30,889 nt of DNA from Prevotella sp. UBA2755. Its GTDB lineage: Bacteria > Bacteroidota > Bacteroidia > Bacteroidales > Bacteroidaceae. The number at the start of each line of letters is the position of its first letter. Positions within the stretch are counted from its first letter, which is position 1. A model generated the notes under the pieces. That model did not search any database and was not told the origin of the DNA. It saw nothing but the letters and a program-made list of their open reading frames with translations. The DNA is taken from NCBI GenBank assembly GCA_002353225.1, contig DEJF01000020.1:1-30889 (forward strand), in the 5' to 3' direction. Below are positions 6,714 through 14,553 of the stretch, piece after piece. A program made the position numbers and the translations under genes.

Positions 6714-7450
6714 GTGAGCCACTGACGTTCTGGGACCATCTGGACGAACTTCGCTCCTCATTGCTTCGTATGCTGTGTGCTGTCGTCCTCTTCGGCATCA
6801 CTGCGTTTTGTCTGAAAGACGAGTTGTTTGCCATCGTACTGGCTCCCCGTTCGAGTGACTTCCTCACTTATCGCCTGCTGGGCGTTGAGGACTTCCAGCT
6901 CCACCTGATGAACACCGGACTGACCGAACAGTTCATGATTCACATGCGGACCGCGATGTATGCCGGACTGCTGGTCGCCTCACCTTATATATTATATGAG
7001 CTCTTTCGCTTTGTGTCACCAGGACTCTATCAGGACGAGCGGCGGTATGCCGTATGGATCGTGGGAGCCGCCTACCTGATGTTCCTCATCGGAACGCTGG
7101 TCAACTACTTGGTGGTATTCCCCTTCACCGTCCGTTTCCTCGGTACCTATCAGGTGTCCCCTGATGTCGCCAATATGCTGACGCTGCAGTCGTATGTCGA
7201 CACCCTATTGGGTATGAGTCTGGTCATGGGTGTTGTCTTCGAACTGCCTGTCGTCTGTGGACTGATGGGGAAGATGGGACTCATCAACGGTCATCTGATG
7301 GCACAATACCGCCGCCACGCCCTGGTAGCGATACTCATCGTGGCAGCCATCATCACGCCAACGACTGACGCTTTCACGCTATTCGTCGTGGCAGTACCTA
7401 TTTACCTGCTCTATGAACTGAGCATTGTCATTGTAAGGAAATTAAACTAA
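6710..7450 (+). CDS. tatC: Sec-independent protein translocase subunit TatC
   Basis: The product is 246 residues, a normal TatC length, with six membrane helices. The N-terminal cytoplasmic motif FWDHLDELRSSLLR is the conserved signal-peptide-binding segment. The first periplasmic loop/second helix region has YILYELFRFVSPGLYQDERR with the conserved P-G-L. TatC recognises the SRRxFLK signal and recruits TatA. Translation is coupled to tatA by a 4-base overlap, and the next gene follows 13 bases after the stop. The downstream gene pair encodes iron-sulfur proteins, one with a perfect Tat signal, which points to dedicated cargo. Confidence 0.95.
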   Translation: MSEPLTFWDHLDELRSSLLRMLCAVVLFGITAFCLKDELFAIVLAPRSSDFLTYRLLGVEDFQLHLMNTGLTEQFMIHMRTAMYAGLLVASPYILYELFRFVSPGLYQDERRYAVWIVGAAYLMFLIGTLVNYLVVFPFTVRFLGTYQVSPDVANMLTLQSYVDTLLGMSLVMGVVFELPVVCGLMGKMGLINGHLMAQYRRHALVAILIVAAIITPTTDAFTLFVVAVPIYLLYELSIVIVRKLN

Positions 7451-7463
7451 ACGATACTTTTAT

Positions 7464-8933
7464 ATGTTAAGAAAAATCCGTATTGTGCTAGCAACGGTGA
7501 TGTTAATAGGCATCACATGGCTGTTTGTTGACTTTACAGGAACGGCACACCACTGGTTCTCGTGGATGCCGAAGTTGCAACTACTGGAGGCAATCCTTGC
7601 GCTGAACGTGGTGGCACTGGTCATCCTGATTGCGATGACGCTCGTCTTCGGACGTATCTATTGCAGTATCATCTGTCCTTTGGGTATCCTGCAGGATATC
7701 ATCGGATGGGTGGGAAAGAAAGTAAAGAAAAACCGCTATACCTTCTCGAAGGCGGTGTCATGGTTACGCTATACCATGTTAGGTGTGATAGTCGTAGCCC
7801 TTGTGGCAGGCATCGGCAGCATCGTACAACTGCTCGCTCCCTACTCTGCCTTCGGACGTATCGCCACCACCCTCTTGCAGCCTTTATACAAGATGGGGAA
7901 TAATGTGCTTGCCGCTATCTCTGAGCATTATGACAACTATGCCTTTTACCATACGGAGACAGGTGTTCCTAACATCACCATTGTCCTCGCGATTGCCTGT
8001 GTGACATTAGTCGTACTGGCTGTTCTCGCCTATCGCAATGGTCGAACCTACTGCAATACCATCTGTCCCGTGGGTACCGTCCTTTCATTCCTGAGTCGCT
8101 TCTCATGGATGAAGATACAGTTCGATGCCGACAAGTGTAAGAACTGTTCGCTCTGTACTAAGAACTGTAAGGCTGCATGTATTGATTTCAAGAGTCATCA
8201 GGTTGATTACAGCCGCTGCGTCGTCTGCGGCGACTGCATCGAGAGTTGTAAGTTCGGGGCGCTGGGGTATTCTAGTTCTACTAGGAATACTAGTAATACT
8301 AGTGTCGACCCCAGCAAACGCAGTTTCTTATTAGCATCAGCGATGATGACAACGGCGGCACTTGCCCAAGAAGCAAAGATGACGGATGGCGGATTGGCGG
8401 ATATCGAAGACAAGGTGGCTCCTGAGCGCCAGACACCTCTGACACCACCAGGATCCCTCTCCGCTGCCAATATGGCGAAGAAATGTACCGGATGCCAACT
8501 CTGTGTATCGGAATGTCCTAATCAGGTGTTGCGTCCTGGCACCAACTGGATGAGCATCATGCAGCCTACCATGTCGTACGAGCTGGGCTACTGCCGTCCG
8601 GAGTGTACCCGTTGCTCGGAGGTTTGTCCTGCCGGTGCCATCAAACCCATCCAGAAAGAAGAGAAGTCATCTATCCAGATTGGTCATGCCGTATGGGTGA
8701 AGAAGAATTGTATTCCACTGACCGATGGCGTGTCTTGTGGCAACTGTGCCCGTCACTGTCCTGTTGGTGCCATTGAGATGGTGCCCTCCGACCCTGATGA
8801 CGAGGAGTCACTGAAGATTCCTGTAGTCAACGAAAGTCGTTGTATTGGTTGCGGAGCATGTGAGAACCTATGCCCGGCACGCCCCTTCTCCGCTATCTAT
8901 GTGGAAGGACATGAAGTACATAAGGAAATATAA
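7464..8933 (+). CDS. NapH/NosR-like membrane polyferredoxin with an internal Tat-like segment
   Basis: The product is 489 residues. The N-terminal half is a polytopic membrane domain with about five helices and two cytoplasmic Cys motifs of the NapH/NosR/CcoG type, C67-SII-C71-P and C197-NTI-C201-P. Two ferredoxin motifs follow (starting at C225 CKNCSLC and C252 CVVCGDC). Then a segment PSKRSFLLASAMMTTAALAQ (about 283-302) looks like a twin-arginine signal with KR in place of RR. After it come more 4Fe-4S motifs (C341 CTGCQLC, CRPECTRCSEVCP, CGNCARHCP, C460 CIGCGAC). It is a likely electron conduit from the cytoplasm or quinone pool to the periplasmic reductase encoded next. It starts 13 bases after tatC. 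Confidence 0.87.
   Translation: MLRKIRIVLATVMLIGITWLFVDFTGTAHHWFSWMPKLQLLEAILALNVVALVILIAMTLVFGRIYCSIICPLGILQDIIGWVGKKVKKNRYTFSKAVSWLRYTMLGVIVVALVAGIGSIVQLLAPYSAFGRIATTLLQPLYKMGNNVLAAISEHYDNYAFYHTETGVPNITIVLAIACVTLVVLAVLAYRNGRTYCNTICPVGTVLSFLSRFSWMKIQFDADKCKNCSLCTKNCKAACIDFKSHQVDYSRCVVCGDCIESCKFGALGYSSSTRNTSNTSVDPSKRSFLLASAMMTTAALAQEAKMTDGGLADIEDKVAPERQTPLTPPGSLSAANMAKKCTGCQLCVSECPNQVLRPGTNWMSIMQPTMSYELGYCRPECTRCSEVCPAGAIKPIQKEEKSSIQIGHAVWVKKNCIPLTDGVSCGNCARHCPVGAIEMVPSDPDDEESLKIPVVNESRCIGCGACENLCPARPFSAIYVEGHEVHKEI
8286..8303. repeat. 9-bp tandem duplication in a linker
   Basis: AATACTAGT is repeated at 8286-8294 and 8295-8303, with further CTAG-containing sequence just upstream. It encodes NTSNTS in the linker between the first ferredoxin pair and the Tat-like segment and keeps the frame. 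Confidence 0.6.
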
Positions 8934-8951
8934 TCGAAAAAAGAAAGAGAA

Positions 8952-10376
8952 ATGAAACAACAAGATATATCACGTCGGTCTTTCCTCAAACTGTTAGGAG
9001 GAGGTGCACTGGCTTCTGCCGCTGTCCTGTCAGGCTGTAAGTCAAGAAAAGACATCAAGGCGGTCAGCGAATATACCAAACAGGTAGAACCACCAGTAGG
9101 TCAGATGACCTATCGTATCAACCCCAAGACGAAGGAGAAGGTCTCCCTGCTTGGCTATGGTATGATGCGACTGCCGTCGAAGACAGAGAACCAGGACGAC
9201 TACGACCAGGAGATGATCAACAAACAGGTAGATTATGCCATCGAACATGGTGTCAACTACTTCGACACGTCCCCTGCCTATTGCCAGGGAAAATCGGAGT
9301 ATCATACCGGTGTGGCACTCCATCGCCATAAGCGCAGCGAGTATTTCGTCGCCACCAAACTCTCGAACTTCAACCCTGCCACACAGACCCGGGAGGGAAG
9401 TATCGCCATGTATAAGAAGTCTATGAAAGACCTGCAGGTCGACTATATCGACTACTACCTGCTGCACTCTATCGGCGGTGGCGGCATGGAGAACCTCCAT
9501 CAACGCTATCTCGACAATGGTATGCTCGACTTCCTCGTCAATGAGCGGAAGGCAGGCAGGATCCACAACCTCGGTTTCTCCTACCATGGTGACATTGCCG
9601 TGTTTGACTACCTGCTCTCACAACACGATAAATACCAGTGGGACTTTGTGCAGATAGAGCTGAACTACCTCGACTGGGACTATGCCAATGAGATCAACGA
9701 CCGTAACACGGATGCCCGTTATCTCTACGACGAACTGCAAAAGAGAGGTATTCCTGCCGTTATCATGGAACCCCTGCTTGGTGGCAGACTTGCCAATCTG
9801 CCCCAGTATATCGCCACGGATTTGAAAAAACACGATCCGGAACGCAGTATCGCCTCATGGGCTTTCCGCTATGCCGGCACACCGGAAGGTGTACTCACCG
9901 TACTGAGTGGCATGACTTATATGGAGCACCTGAAGGACAACCTGTTGTCCTATTGTCCTTTGCAACCGCTGACCAAGGTACAGATGGAATATCTGCATGA
10001 GGATATCGCCAAGAAGATTGTGGGACTGAGTAATATTCCCTGCAACGACTGCAAATACTGTATGCCGTGTCCCTATGGCATTGATATCCCTGCTATCTTC
10101 GTACATTATAATAAATGTAAGAACGAGGGAACACTGCCCCGTGACAAGGGCGATGAGGACTATAGGGAGATGCGCCGCCAGTACCTGATAGGTCTTGACC
10201 GCGCCGTACCCAAACTGCGTCAAGCAGACCACTGTATCAGTTGCGGACAATGTGAACCGCATTGTCCACAGAACATCCGCATACCGAGGGAGCTAAAGAA
10301 GATCAGTGATTTCGTGGAAGCACTCAAACAAGACAAACTGGAGCGTCCAAAAGACACGAAAGATACAAACGTATAA
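8952..10376 (+). CDS. Tat-exported lipoprotein aldo/keto reductase with C-terminal 4Fe-4S domain
   Basis: The product is 474 residues. The N-terminus holds a perfect Tat motif, S7-R8-R9-S10-F11-L12-K13, and a lipobox LSGC with the lipid-accepting Cys at 29. The aldo/keto reductase barrel follows with the tetrad visible as YFDTSPAY (Asp, Tyr), VATK (Lys) and YYLLH (His). The C-terminus carries two Cys groups, CNDCKYCMPCP (about 364) and CISCGQCEPHCP (about 428), a ferredoxin-like domain. Family members of this AKR-ferredoxin type are usually cytoplasmic; here the signal predicts export as a folded, cofactor-loaded lipoprotein. The substrate is unknown. It is the last gene of the tat operon, 18 bases after the polyferredoxin, and is followed by a strong terminator. 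Confidence 0.9.
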   Translation: MKQQDISRRSFLKLLGGGALASAAVLSGCKSRKDIKAVSEYTKQVEPPVGQMTYRINPKTKEKVSLLGYGMMRLPSKTENQDDYDQEMINKQVDYAIEHGVNYFDTSPAYCQGKSEYHTGVALHRHKRSEYFVATKLSNFNPATQTREGSIAMYKKSMKDLQVDYIDYYLLHSIGGGGMENLHQRYLDNGMLDFLVNERKAGRIHNLGFSYHGDIAVFDYLLSQHDKYQWDFVQIELNYLDWDYANEINDRNTDARYLYDELQKRGIPAVIMEPLLGGRLANLPQYIATDLKKHDPERSIASWAFRYAGTPEGVLTVLSGMTYMEHLKDNLLSYCPLQPLTKVQMEYLHEDIAKKIVGLSNIPCNDCKYCMPCPYGIDIPAIFVHYNKCKNEGTLPRDKGDEDYREMRRQYLIGLDRAVPKLRQADHCISCGQCEPHCPQNIRIPRELKKISDFVEALKQDKLERPKDTKDTNV

Positions 10377-10381
10377 AGGAA

Positions 10382-10414
10382 GAGGGCACTTTCCAAAAAC
10401 AGGAAAGTGCCCTC
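10382..10414. terminator. Bidirectional terminator between the tat operon and GH3
   Basis: A perfect 13-bp stem, GAGGGCACTTTCC (10382-10394) with GGAAAGTGCCCTC (10402-10414), has a 7-nt A-rich loop. It lies six bases after one stop codon and eight from the convergent one, so it serves both genes. Confidence 0.85.
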
Positions 10415-10421
10415 ACTTTAT

Positions 10422-13019
10422 TTACTCTACGATAAAGTCTATCGCTTGCAAGTCTTTATCAAGGGACGAAGTACCATAGAGTATCTGGTAACGCCCAGCC
10501 TTTGTGGCAAGCTCGTCAATATGCTCATCGTAGTATTCGAAGGCTTCTCCATCGAGAGTAATCTTGACAGTACCTTTCTCCCCAGCTTTCAACAGAACTT
10601 TCTGGAAACCCTTCAACGCCTTGATGGGAGCCCCTGCGTCATCCAGTGCTTTTATATACACCTGTATGGTCTCTGTACCCTCACGCTTCCCCGTATTCTT
10701 GACAGGAACCGTTAGTGTCACTTTTTCATCTTTCCGCATTGAAGTGGAAGACAGTTTTCCTTTACCTACTGTAAAGGAGGTATAACTCAACCCATATCCA
10801 AAGGCATATTGTGGTTTGCCTGTGAAATAACGATAGGTACGGTTCTTCATCGAATAGTCGAGGAAATCCGGCAGGTCATCATTAGAGCGATAGAAGGTGA
10901 CGGGCAGTTTTCCGCCTGGGTTATAATCACCGAAGAGCACCTCGGCAAGTGCCTTGGCACCGCCCTGCCCTGCATACCATGCCTGCAGGAGCGCATCATA
11001 CTGTCCCTCCACACTTCCAAAAGCGATGGCGGAACCAGAACAGTTGACGAAGACCACTGGGCGACCCGTGGCATGCATCGCACGCAGTAATCGCTGTTGT
11101 ACTTTCGGCAGTTCAATATCCGCCTTATCACCACCCTCTCCCTCCATCTGGGCAGAGATACCTCCAATAACGATGATAGCATCGGCATTCTTCACCTCCT
11201 CAGCCAAAGGTGTAAAGTCGACAAGATTACGCTCACAGATATCACCACGCAACATGGCGAACTGTCCGTTGCCACGACGATATTCTACGACGACATCATA
11301 GGTCTCGCCAGCCTTGACAGGAAAGGACTTATACACCATCGAACGATGGAAATAACCACCTTGGGGGAGATGGGGCTTTGCCGTCTCGATCACCTCACCA
11401 TTCACCTTGAATACATATCCATTGTCAGAAGTCAGCGAGTATTTCATCTCACCGGTGAAAGAAGACTTGTACTTACCACTGATGCGGACAGACAGAGAAT
11501 CATTGTTGACACCCTCTGCAAAGCCCCATGCGCCAAAAGTCGTGAATGCCAATTGATTGTAATAGTCTTTTTTGACAGGGGCACCTTTCATTTCCCGATT
11601 ATTCCAGAACTCCACCAAGACACCCTTACCGTCATTGAAGTCCTGAATATGGTGGATGGTATGATACTCGTCATTCAGTTCACATGCCTTATTATATATC
11701 ATGTTCGCATGAGGAACCGCAGCCTTGATACCATCCAACAGAGAGTGTGTATGCTCCTTGGTGGGTGTACCTCCATAGTTACCATTCAGCATGGCGGCAT
11801 CATCCGCATTAGGTCCCACCACCGCAATGGTCTTTAACTGTTTGGAGAGTGGCAGCACGTTTTTATTCTCCAGCAATACCATCGACTCACGGGCAGCCTG
11901 AATAGCTAACTCATTGTTTTTCTCACTACTGATCACCTCAGGTCCCATCTTTGCCCAAGGCAGCATCTCCGCAGGGTCAAACATTCCCAACTCCATCCGA
12001 CCATAGAGGGTCTTACGAAGATGCTGGTCTAAGTCGGACTCCTTGACAAGTCCTTTCTTCAATCCGTCCGTCAGACACATGAACACTTTTCCGCACTCAA
12101 GGTCCGTACCATTGAGGACAGCATCCACACTTGCCGACAACGGGTCCTTATGGGTCTCATGCTGTCCTTTGTTATAGAAATTATTGATGGCATCACAGTC
12201 GGTAACCACCAATCCGTCATATCTCCACTTGTTACGAAGAATGTCAATCAACAGACGGTCACTGGTACAACAAGGTTTTCCCTCAAACCGTTGATAGGCG
12301 CACATCACCTCCCGCACGTTTCCTTTCTTCACCAACGCCTTGAAGGCAGGGAGGTAGGTCTCCCACAAGTCACGGTTCGTCGGCTCCACATTCATCGAGT
12401 GACGCAATGGCTCCGGACCGCTATGTACGGCATAATGCTTGGCACAGGCATGGGTCTTGAGGTAATGCTTGTCATTGCCCTGCATACCCAATACCGTCTG
12501 AACACCCAAGACAGCATTCAGATAAGGGTCCTCTCCACAGGTCTCCTGACCACGTCCCCAACGAGGGTCACGGAAGATATTCACATTCGGACACCAGAAA
12601 GACAGTTCTGGATTACCAGGATAGTATATCTCACCCATCGGCACATGGAAGATATTGTGATCACTACGGTTCCAGTTAGCACGAGCCTCATCCGATACGG
12701 TAGAGAAAACATCATAGAACAACTGAGAATTGAAAGCCGCAGCCATACCAATCGGTTGCGGATATACTGTATATCCACTCTGACGTACCCCATGACAAGC
12801 CTCGCTCCACCAGTTATAAGATGGAATACCGAGACGATCGACAGAGGCAGACTTATTCATCATCAAACCCACCTTTTCCTCTGGAGTTAATAACGAAATC
12901 AGATTCTCCACACGCTCCTGATAAGAAAGTGCAGGATTCTGAAACGGATACTGGTATTGGGCATTTGCCTTACAAGTCAGTAGTCCAACAAACACTAAGA
13001 AAGATAAAAGTTTTTTCAT
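10422..13019 (-). CDS. Glycoside hydrolase family 3, xylan beta-xylosidase type, with PA14 insert
   Basis: The product is 865 residues with a signal peptide (MKKLLSFLVFVGLLTCKANA, cleavage after A20). The GH3 N-terminal barrel runs to about 380; the nucleophile is the Asp in LVVTD (D274), followed by CDAI. Typical substrate-binding blocks include WWSEACHGV, FRDPRWGRGQETCGEDP and KHYAVHSGPE. A PA14-like insert lies at about 465-600 in the C-terminal sandwich domain, then EGEGGDKADIELP, which fits the acid/base loop, and a fibronectin-type-III-like end. Length and layout match Prevotella Xyl3-type beta-xylosidases, which release xylose from xylo-oligosaccharides in the periplasm. Xylosidase against glucosidase specificity is an inference from sequence resemblance. 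It is transcribed alone, toward the shared terminator. Confidence 0.88.
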   Translation of the reverse strand: MKKLLSFLVFVGLLTCKANAQYQYPFQNPALSYQERVENLISLLTPEEKVGLMMNKSASVDRLGIPSYNWWSEACHGVRQSGYTVYPQPIGMAAAFNSQLFYDVFSTVSDEARANWNRSDHNIFHVPMGEIYYPGNPELSFWCPNVNIFRDPRWGRGQETCGEDPYLNAVLGVQTVLGMQGNDKHYLKTHACAKHYAVHSGPEPLRHSMNVEPTNRDLWETYLPAFKALVKKGNVREVMCAYQRFEGKPCCTSDRLLIDILRNKWRYDGLVVTDCDAINNFYNKGQHETHKDPLSASVDAVLNGTDLECGKVFMCLTDGLKKGLVKESDLDQHLRKTLYGRMELGMFDPAEMLPWAKMGPEVISSEKNNELAIQAARESMVLLENKNVLPLSKQLKTIAVVGPNADDAAMLNGNYGGTPTKEHTHSLLDGIKAAVPHANMIYNKACELNDEYHTIHHIQDFNDGKGVLVEFWNNREMKGAPVKKDYYNQLAFTTFGAWGFAEGVNNDSLSVRISGKYKSSFTGEMKYSLTSDNGYVFKVNGEVIETAKPHLPQGGYFHRSMVYKSFPVKAGETYDVVVEYRRGNGQFAMLRGDICERNLVDFTPLAEEVKNADAIIVIGGISAQMEGEGGDKADIELPKVQQRLLRAMHATGRPVVFVNCSGSAIAFGSVEGQYDALLQAWYAGQGGAKALAEVLFGDYNPGGKLPVTFYRSNDDLPDFLDYSMKNRTYRYFTGKPQYAFGYGLSYTSFTVGKGKLSSTSMRKDEKVTLTVPVKNTGKREGTETIQVYIKALDDAGAPIKALKGFQKVLLKAGEKGTVKITLDGEAFEYYDEHIDELATKAGRYQILYGTSSLDKDLQAIDFIVE

Positions 13020-13042
13020 TTTTGTGTATCATTTGTCTGATG

Positions 13043-13073
13043 CAAAAATACAAAAATAAGAGGAACTCTCCAA
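13043..13073 (-). promoter_or_regulatory. Promoter of the GH3 gene
   Basis: On the minus strand TATTTTTG (13050-13043) is the -7 element, and TTG (13073-13071), 20 bases upstream, can be the -33 element. The ATG is at 13019. Confidence 0.6.
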
Positions 13074-13127
13074 CTTTCTCGGAGAGAGAACGTCGAAATG
13101 ACACATATAAGAAAAAGTATGTTACAA

Positions 13128-14312
13128 TTAAGATACTTTTGCGACAATTGCAGAGGCTACCGTATAGGCTGTCGTCCAAGCCGCCTGAAAGTTGAAACCA
13201 CCTGTTATTCCGTCAATATCCAACACTTCACCAGCAAAAAAGAGATGCGGTACTGTCTTACTTTCAAGTGTTGACGGATTCACGCTTTTCAAGGACACAC
13301 CTCCACAGGTGACAAACTCATCTTTGAAGGTACCACGTCCACTTATTTGGTATGTATCATTACAAAGTGTATTGACAAGACGGTTAACATCCTTTTTGTT
13401 CAACTCATACCATCTGATCTCTGCCCTGTCGGCAAGCGATTTCTCCAAAAGAAAACTCCACAGCCGCTGGGGCAACCCGAAAGGATTGAAAGAAGGTAGT
13501 TGTTTCTGAGAATGACAACTCATAGTCTCACTAATAGCAGCCTCGATGTCTGTGTCATGCCTTTCTACCCACCGAACACTGAGTGGCATCCGATAACTAT
13601 TCTCCGCCAATAATCGTGCTGCATAACTAGAGAGTTTCAGTATGGCAGGACCACTCATTCCCCAATGGGTTATCAACAAAGGACCGTTAGCGCGTAGTTT
13701 GGTACCAGGTATCATTACCGTTGCCTGTTCTACCACCAATCCCATGAGTGTTGTCAACTTCTCGTCAACAACCTGGAAGGTAAAGAGCGAAGGTACCGTT
13801 TTTTCTATCGCATGTCCTAAGTCGGTGAGCCAACTCAGTCCCTCTTCTTTTGGAGAACCTCCTGTTGTCACGGCTATAAAGTCATAATCACCCACCTCCT
13901 CCAGTGACTCTATACGCTTACCCAAAACTATCCGGATATGATAACGACGGGCTAATGACAGAAAACAATTGATGATAACATGGGAGTCCTGGGCTTCTGG
14001 GAACACACAATGATCATCCTGAGTTACCAATGGAACACCATGTTGCTCAAACCACGCGAAGGCATCTCGGTAATCAAAGACATTGAACAATCGCTTCATC
14101 AGACGATGTCCACGAGGATAAACCATCTGCAAGTCTTTCACTTCCTCAAAAGAGTTGGTGCAATTACATCGTCCACCTCCAGATATCTCTACCTTTGAAA
14201 GCACCTTATGACTACGCTCAAAGATAGTGACTTCCATCTCTGGCAACATCTCCTTCAAGTTGATTGCAAGGAAAAAGCCTGCTGCGCCACCGCCTATAAT
14301 CGCTGTCTTCAT
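13128..14312 (-). CDS. BaiN/HI0933-family NAD(P)/FAD-dependent oxidoreductase
   Basis: From ATG 14312 the product is 394 residues. The N-terminal dinucleotide-binding motif is AIIGGGAAGFFLA, followed by VTIFERS at the strand that binds the FAD ribose. KVEISGGGRCNCTN is diagnostic for the HI0933/YhiN/BaiN family. The C-terminal FAVGE-type motif is present as LFFAGEVLDIDGITGGFNFQAAW. It is a cytoplasmic flavoprotein; the family's physiological substrate is mostly unknown, and only some members act on bile acid intermediates. ATG 14324 is an alternative start that would leave a 5' leader of only about seven bases. Two similar promoter elements lie upstream. Confidence 0.87.
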   Translation of the reverse strand: MKTAIIGGGAAGFFLAINLKEMLPEMEVTIFERSHKVLSKVEISGGGRCNCTNSFEEVKDLQMVYPRGHRLMKRLFNVFDYRDAFAWFEQHGVPLVTQDDHCVFPEAQDSHVIINCFLSLARRYHIRIVLGKRIESLEEVGDYDFIAVTTGGSPKEEGLSWLTDLGHAIEKTVPSLFTFQVVDEKLTTLMGLVVEQATVMIPGTKLRANGPLLITHWGMSGPAILKLSSYAARLLAENSYRMPLSVRWVERHDTDIEAAISETMSCHSQKQLPSFNPFGLPQRLWSFLLEKSLADRAEIRWYELNKKDVNRLVNTLCNDTYQISGRGTFKDEFVTCGGVSLKSVNPSTLESKTVPHLFFAGEVLDIDGITGGFNFQAAWTTAYTVASAIVAKVS

Positions 14313-14337
14313 TTGTCCCTTCACTTTCTTTCGATGG

Positions 14338-14428
14338 CAAAGTTACGGAAAAACGAGAGAAGAACAAAACAAACTCGTTTGTTTTTTATGCCGAGTGCCA
14401 GTAACTTCGCACTTAAAGCGCAAAGTTA
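14338..14428 (-). promoter_or_regulatory. Two tandem similar promoters upstream of the BaiN-like gene
   Basis: GCAAAGTTACGGAAA occurs at 14337-14351 and 14420-14434, 83 bases apart. Read on the minus strand both give TTTCCGTAACTTTGC, containing the -7 element TAACTTTG (14345-14338 and 14428-14421). Between them AAAACAAA (14366-14373) and TTTGTTTT (14378-14385) form a short hairpin. Confidence 0.65.
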
Positions 14429-14553
14429 CGGAAAGTCGCAAGCAAAAAAATCAGAACGTTAACATTCTATAATTATCAAGTAGTTGGTTTTACTTTGGTT
14501 GCAATTATCCGTCACATTAATAAATTAATTTACCAGTAACCCATTAATTATTT

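Noticed and set aside
9042..9587. 181-codon minus-strand open frame inside the Tat aldo/keto reductase
   Set aside because: It is antisense to a clear enzyme and has no own signals; high codon bias creates such shadows.
10382..10414. Possible small RNA from the perfect hairpin between the tat operon and GH3
   Set aside because: Position between two convergent stop codons explains it fully as a shared terminator.
11097..11837. 246-codon plus-strand open frame inside the GH3 gene, and a similar one at 12150-12890
   Set aside because: Both are antisense to GH3 sequence with recognised catalytic motifs.
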